The notes beneath the pieces are model-generated. The model was not told the DNA's origin. It did no database searches and saw nothing but the letters and a program-made list of their open reading frames with translations. Shown one piece after another: positions 14,592 to 17,825 of a stretch of 17,825 nucleotides of DNA. Position 1 is the stretch's first letter, and each line of letters starts with the position of its first letter. The stretch is from JBOHER01 sp050701115 (GTDB lineage Bacteria; Actinomycetota; Actinomycetes; Mycobacteriales; Pseudonocardiaceae): the NCBI GenBank assembly GCA_050701115.1, contig JBOHER010000150.1, positions 1-17,825 of the forward strand, written 5' to 3'. Position numbers and translations under genes: made by a program.

Positions 14592-14680
14592 ATGTTGTTT
14601 GTCCGGCAACCATGAGCACGCACGAGGGGTCGTGAGTGCTGGCGGGTGCCAATGCAACAACATTCACGCACGAGGGGTCG
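14579..14680. repeat. Intergenic inverted/direct repeat cluster
   Basis: A perfect 21-bp inverted repeat (14579-14599 with 14656-14676) encloses a 56-nt loop. The 12-mer CACGCACGAGGG occurs three times: inverted at 14579-14590 and direct at 14617-14628 and 14665-14676. The two direct copies extend to the 16-mer CACGCACGAGGGGTCG (14617-14632 and 14665-14680). The left arm includes the last three codons and the stop of the carboxyltransferase gene. The element could be a REP-like dispersed repeat or work as a transcription barrier before the phosphatase gene. No T-run follows, so it is not a standard intrinsic terminator. Confidence 0.8.
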
Positions 14681-14709
14681 CTAGAAGCTCGCGGCTACGC
14701 TCGGGTGCT

Positions 14710-15411
14710 GTGACCAACGAAGAAGACACCGAGTACCCGCAGCGCACGTTCGAACCGCCTCCAGGTGCGACCGAACTGCTGCTGATTCGCCACGGCCAGT
14801 CAGAGCCCGCACGGCCCAGCGCGCCGTTTCCGCTGGTCGACGGGCACAGCGATCCGGCATTGTCGCCGCTCGGCGAGCAACAGGCCGAGCACGTCGCAGG
14901 CAGGCTGTGCGTCGAACGATTCGACGCCATCTACGTGACCACGTTGCGTCGCACGGTGCAGACCGCCGCCCCGCTGACGCGGCGGACCGGACTCACCCCA
15001 CTGATCGAACCGGACCTGCGCGAGGTTCACCTCGGCGAATGGGAGGGCGGACTGTTTCGCAAGATGGTCACCGACCTGCATCCGACCGCTATCCGCATGT
15101 GGACCGAGGAGCGCTGGGATGTGATCCCGGGCGCCGAACCTGCGGAATCCTTCGCGCGACGGGTGTCTGGTGCGATAGACAGGCTCGCGGCGGCGCACCA
15201 AGGTCAGCGACTCGCGGTGTTCACACACGGCGGGGTGATCGGGCAGGTGCTTGCGCTGGCCAGCAGGTCGAGGGCCTTCGCGTTCGCGGGCGCCGACAAT
15301 GCGTCCATCTCCCACGTCGTGATCACACCGCAGCGCTGGATCGTGCGCAGGTTCAATGACACCGCGCATCTCGATCCCACGTTCAGCCTGGTGCCGACCC
15401 CGCTCACCTGA
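14710..15411 (+). CDS. Histidine phosphatase family protein (phosphoglycerate mutase-like)
   Basis: A 233-residue branch-1 histidine phosphatase. The catalytic RHG lies at 27-29 in LLLIRHGQSEPAR, the Glu acid/base candidate is in DLREVHLGEWEG (around Glu105), and the second histidine is in FTHGGVIGQV (His173). TTLRRTVQTA is the usual (S/T)xLxRxxxTA phosphate-pocket segment. Substrate cannot be read from sequence; the family includes phosphoglycerate mutases, sugar or cobalamin-precursor phosphatases and broad-specificity enzymes. The start is GTG at 14710; the frame is open upstream only through the repeat, and the ribosome binding site is poor. It converges on the secreted-protein gene with 18 bp between stops. 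No clear link to the matB operon beyond strand and proximity. Confidence 0.9.
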   Translation: MTNEEDTEYPQRTFEPPPGATELLLIRHGQSEPARPSAPFPLVDGHSDPALSPLGEQQAEHVAGRLCVERFDAIYVTTLRRTVQTAAPLTRRTGLTPLIEPDLREVHLGEWEGGLFRKMVTDLHPTAIRMWTEERWDVIPGAEPAESFARRVSGAIDRLAAAHQGQRLAVFTHGGVIGQVLALASRSRAFAFAGADNASISHVVITPQRWIVRRFNDTAHLDPTFSLVPTPLT

Positions 15412-15429
15412 CGTCGGCCGGACGGCCGG

Positions 15430-17754
15430 TCATGGTCCCGAGAACTTGACCGACCTCGGCGCAGGACCGAGCGGGCGGCCGCCGTAGTGGACCGTGCCGT
15501 CAGGGTTGGCGTAGGTCTGCCACGCGATGGTGTCCTGCTGATCGAGGCCGGGCTTGTGGTAGTCGCAGACGCCGGACGGGAACGTCTGTCGCAACCGCTC
15601 CCATTGCTCGTGGGAGAACAGCACCGGGTAGTAGTCGCTGCGGCGCAACGGCTTGAGCTGGCACTGGTTGGCGTCGGTGGTAATGGCCTCACCCGCCACC
15701 GTGCGCGGCGTGCCGTATCTCGTCTGCACCTCCTTGTGCTCGCACACGACGCCGGCACCGGGCAGCTCGACCCGCTCAACGCCGGGAATCTGCGAACAGC
15801 GGTCCCGCACATCGGCAGGCTTGTTGGCGACGAGCTTGTCCGCCGGCAGGGTGTCACTGTGATCAGCTTCGACCGCGGTCAGCCAGCGGTCCATGGCCAG
15901 CAACGCCTCCTTCATGTAGGCGGTGTCACCGATCAGCGGGGTGTGGCCGAACCAGATCACGTGGTTGTCGAAGCGACCGTGCTCCCGCTCGATACGGGCG
16001 CGCACCGTCCACGCGCGGTAGGCATCGTGTGCCGCGCCGGGGTCGGGCCCGCGCAGGTCGATGATGGCCACCTGATCGAGGTTGTTGGCTTCATTGATCG
16101 CGCCGCTGCGGTAGGCGTTGGCCAACGCCGGTCGATCCGCAACCGCCCGCTCGGCGATCGGCTGGATGTCTATGTCCAGCCCGCCGATCTCGGCGTTGAG
16201 GTCGACGAACTGCGCAGGGGTGATCCGCCCGCCGGTCAGCAGGTCGAGTCCGTACTGGACACCGACGTTGCCCAGTGCGATCCCGGCGAATCCCCGGCCG
16301 ATCTCCTGCTCCTGCGGCGACCAGACGCCCTCCGCGCGCGGGCCGAGCACGTTGATCATGTAGTCGGGCACCCCACAGCGCACGCCGCCCGGATTGTCCT
16401 CCGGGTGGTAGCGCTGCTGATCGGTCACTCCGGGACAAGGATGCACCGGATCGAACGCGTAGAAATAACCCTCCACGCTGGCGATGGCGTTGACCGGGCT
16501 GACATGGCCGAGCACGGCTGCCCAGTCCCGCTCGGTCCACAGCACACCTGGCGCCCATTTCGACGGATCCAGGAAGTAGGAGTTCACCAGCTTGTAGTCG
16601 GCGACCTGGGCGGCCGATGACCAGCTGTCCGGGAACGAGCAGGTGGTCAGCAAACCCTGGTAGATGCCGGGGTAGGCGTTGGCGACCTGATGCTGGGTGA
16701 GCGAACCGCCCGAGCAGCCGGTGCCGATGGTGTAGCGCAGGTCGCCGTAGGTCTCGATCAAGTGCTCCTTGGCCATCACCATCGACTCGGCCTGGGTGAC
16801 GATGTTGCAGTTGTGCCCGTTGTTGTTCAGCGCGGTGGACATGGTGGCGAAACCCCTGCCGAGCGCCGTCGGCACGCTGTCCATACCCGCCAGTTCATCG
16901 ACGGGCCCGATCGGCGCCTGGCCGGCCAGGTTGCTCACACTCACCCCGTCGGCGAGCACGTCCGGTGCTTCTCCCGCCCGATACGCCACGCCGCAACCGC
17001 CGCCGTGCGTCATCAACAGCTTGTGGTTCCACTGCTCTTGGGGCAGCCACCGATCCCACTCCTGGCCGGGCTGATACAGCAGCGCGATCTTGTACTGATC
17101 GCGGTCGGCGTAACCGGTCTCGACCCGCACGATGAACGGCACGGTCACGCCCTCATCGGTGGTGGTCACGGCGACGTCGGACGGTGGGTTGTCCGGGTCG
17201 TACGGTTGGAATCCGTTAGCCAGCGGATTTGTCGGCTTGTACACGAGCTCGTGGCTTGGTGGCTGATTGCACTGCTCGTCGATCGCACCCGGCTGGCATA
17301 CCCATGGCTGCACCTGAGGGCCGGAGAACACCGGGCCACCGTTCGGGTGGTTGGTGATGATCAACCGGGCGCCGCGCCCGTCGGGCACCCTGGCGGTCAG
17401 CAGGTTCTCGCCCACCGTGAGGCCGTCGACCAGGCCGTCGACCCGTCCGTTGGGCCGCAGCGCGAAGACGTCGGTAATCTCCCGGTCGCCCAGCCACACC
17501 CGCACCTCCGATGGCCGGACACCGTCCGGCAGTCGCACGCCGACCAGGGCGTTGCCGGCGGAGATGAGGTCGGCCCGGTTGGACAACGTCACCAACTCGA
17601 CCAGTCCTGTCTCGGCGCCCGGTGCCCGGGCAGCGGCTCCCGCACCGGCTGCCGGCAACAGGGCCAGCAGGCAGACCCCGGCCAGCAGCGCGGCGGCCAG
17701 GGACCGCACGCGCCGACGCCCGCCGAGCGACAGGGGAAGGTGAATCCTCAGCAT
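15430..17754 (-). CDS. Large secreted protein, DUF6351-like, probable alpha/beta hydrolase
   Basis: A 774-residue exported protein. A Sec signal peptide is clear: Arg-rich start, then hydrophobic SLAAALLAGVCLLALLPAAG, with cleavage likely near residues 40-43. A beta-rich N-terminal region (about 50-140) is followed by a catalytic-looking core with HGGGCG (250-255) and TIGTGCSGGSLTQHQVANAYP (342-362), which resembles the nucleophile elbow of tannase and feruloyl-esterase-like or hydroxybutyrate-oligomer hydrolases. A DNHVIWFGHTP stretch near residues 594-604 could supply a further acid or His. Several Cys pairs fit an extracellular protein. The family name is from memory (DUF6351) and no function is established; hydrolysis of an ester is inference. 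ATG at 17754 has GGAG 4 nt upstream, slightly close. Confidence 0.85.
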   Translation of the reverse strand: MLRIHLPLSLGGRRRVRSLAAALLAGVCLLALLPAAGAGAAARAPGAETGLVELVTLSNRADLISAGNALVGVRLPDGVRPSEVRVWLGDREITDVFALRPNGRVDGLVDGLTVGENLLTARVPDGRGARLIITNHPNGGPVFSGPQVQPWVCQPGAIDEQCNQPPSHELVYKPTNPLANGFQPYDPDNPPSDVAVTTTDEGVTVPFIVRVETGYADRDQYKIALLYQPGQEWDRWLPQEQWNHKLLMTHGGGCGVAYRAGEAPDVLADGVSVSNLAGQAPIGPVDELAGMDSVPTALGRGFATMSTALNNNGHNCNIVTQAESMVMAKEHLIETYGDLRYTIGTGCSGGSLTQHQVANAYPGIYQGLLTTCSFPDSWSSAAQVADYKLVNSYFLDPSKWAPGVLWTERDWAAVLGHVSPVNAIASVEGYFYAFDPVHPCPGVTDQQRYHPEDNPGGVRCGVPDYMINVLGPRAEGVWSPQEQEIGRGFAGIALGNVGVQYGLDLLTGGRITPAQFVDLNAEIGGLDIDIQPIAERAVADRPALANAYRSGAINEANNLDQVAIIDLRGPDPGAAHDAYRAWTVRARIEREHGRFDNHVIWFGHTPLIGDTAYMKEALLAMDRWLTAVEADHSDTLPADKLVANKPADVRDRCSQIPGVERVELPGAGVVCEHKEVQTRYGTPRTVAGEAITTDANQCQLKPLRRSDYYPVLFSHEQWERLRQTFPSGVCDYHKPGLDQQDTIAWQTYANPDGTVHYGGRPLGPAPRSVKFSGP

Positions 17755-17779
17755 GATGCTCCTTTGACCCAGCGGTCCG

Positions 17780-17825
17780 TCACGACACCCGGCTCCCGCG
17801 CCGCCGGGCCCAGAGTGCGTAGCCG
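17780..17825 (-). CDS. Possible 3' end of an upstream gene cut by the window edge
   Basis: On the minus strand, from the window edge to TGA at 17780-17782, one frame reads GYALWARRRGSRVS and then stops. A small hydrophobic stretch followed by an Arg-rich tail is a common C-terminus for membrane proteins. It would end 25 bp before the secreted hydrolase start, so the two could form an operon. Only 14 codons are visible, so this is tentative. Confidence 0.3.
   Translation of the reverse strand, partial: GYALWARRRGSRVS

Noticed and set aside
13233..14663. Minus-strand open frame of 476 codons across the carboxyltransferase
   Set aside because: Shadow of a strongly conserved gene on the other strand; His/Arg/Gln-rich translation without recognisable motifs.
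14579..14680. CRISPR array or insertion-sequence end
   Set aside because: Only three short copies, one inverted, with unequal spacing and no transposase or cas gene nearby; better described as an intergenic repeat.
15487..16620. Plus-strand open frame of 377 codons opposite the secreted hydrolase
   Set aside because: Shadow frame; the opposing gene has a signal peptide, a ribosome binding site and conserved motifs.

Overview
The window comes from a high-GC actinobacterium. The evidence is a groES-groEL1 pair under a CIRCE operator with a His-rich GroEL1 tail, frequent GTG starts, GTGA-type gene overlaps and a MatB-type malonyl-CoA ligase. By eye the proteins look most like those of Pseudonocardiales (Amycolatopsis or Saccharopolyspora-like), but this is inference and no search was run.

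Layout. Positions 22-2168 (minus strand) hold the heat-shock operon: CIRCE and promoter, groES, an intrinsic terminator-like hairpin, and groEL1. The groES frame is clean except for an in-frame amber codon at codon 11 (1998-2000), where a lysine codon is expected. Positions 2240-5448 (plus strand) hold a cobalamin riboswitch followed by three translationally coupled genes for a B12-type ABC importer: permease, ATPase and binding lipoprotein. Positions 5470-7678 (minus strand) hold tsaB-rimI-tsaD, for the t6A tRNA modification and N-terminal acetylation, again coupled by overlaps. tsaE is not in the window.

Positions 7750-14591 look like one functional locus built around a divergent promoter region at 10854-11001. 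A tripartite TRAP transporter (dctP-dctQ-dctM) is read on the minus strand. A FadR-type GntR regulator, malonyl-CoA synthetase (matB) and a fused beta-alpha acyl-CoA carboxyltransferase are read on the plus strand. My working model is uptake of malonate or a similar dicarboxylate, activation to malonyl-CoA, and decarboxylation or transcarboxylation by the fused carboxyltransferase, which sits where a classical MatA malonyl-CoA decarboxylase would be. This is the best candidate in the window for an under-described system.

Positions 14579-14680 hold a compact intergenic repeat with a 21-bp perfect inverted repeat that overlaps the end of the carboxyltransferase gene. It is followed by a histidine-phosphatase gene (plus). 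Convergent to that is a large secreted DUF6351-like hydrolase candidate (minus), and the window may end in the 3' tail of another minus-strand gene. I saw no tRNA, rRNA, CRISPR array, transposase or phage gene.
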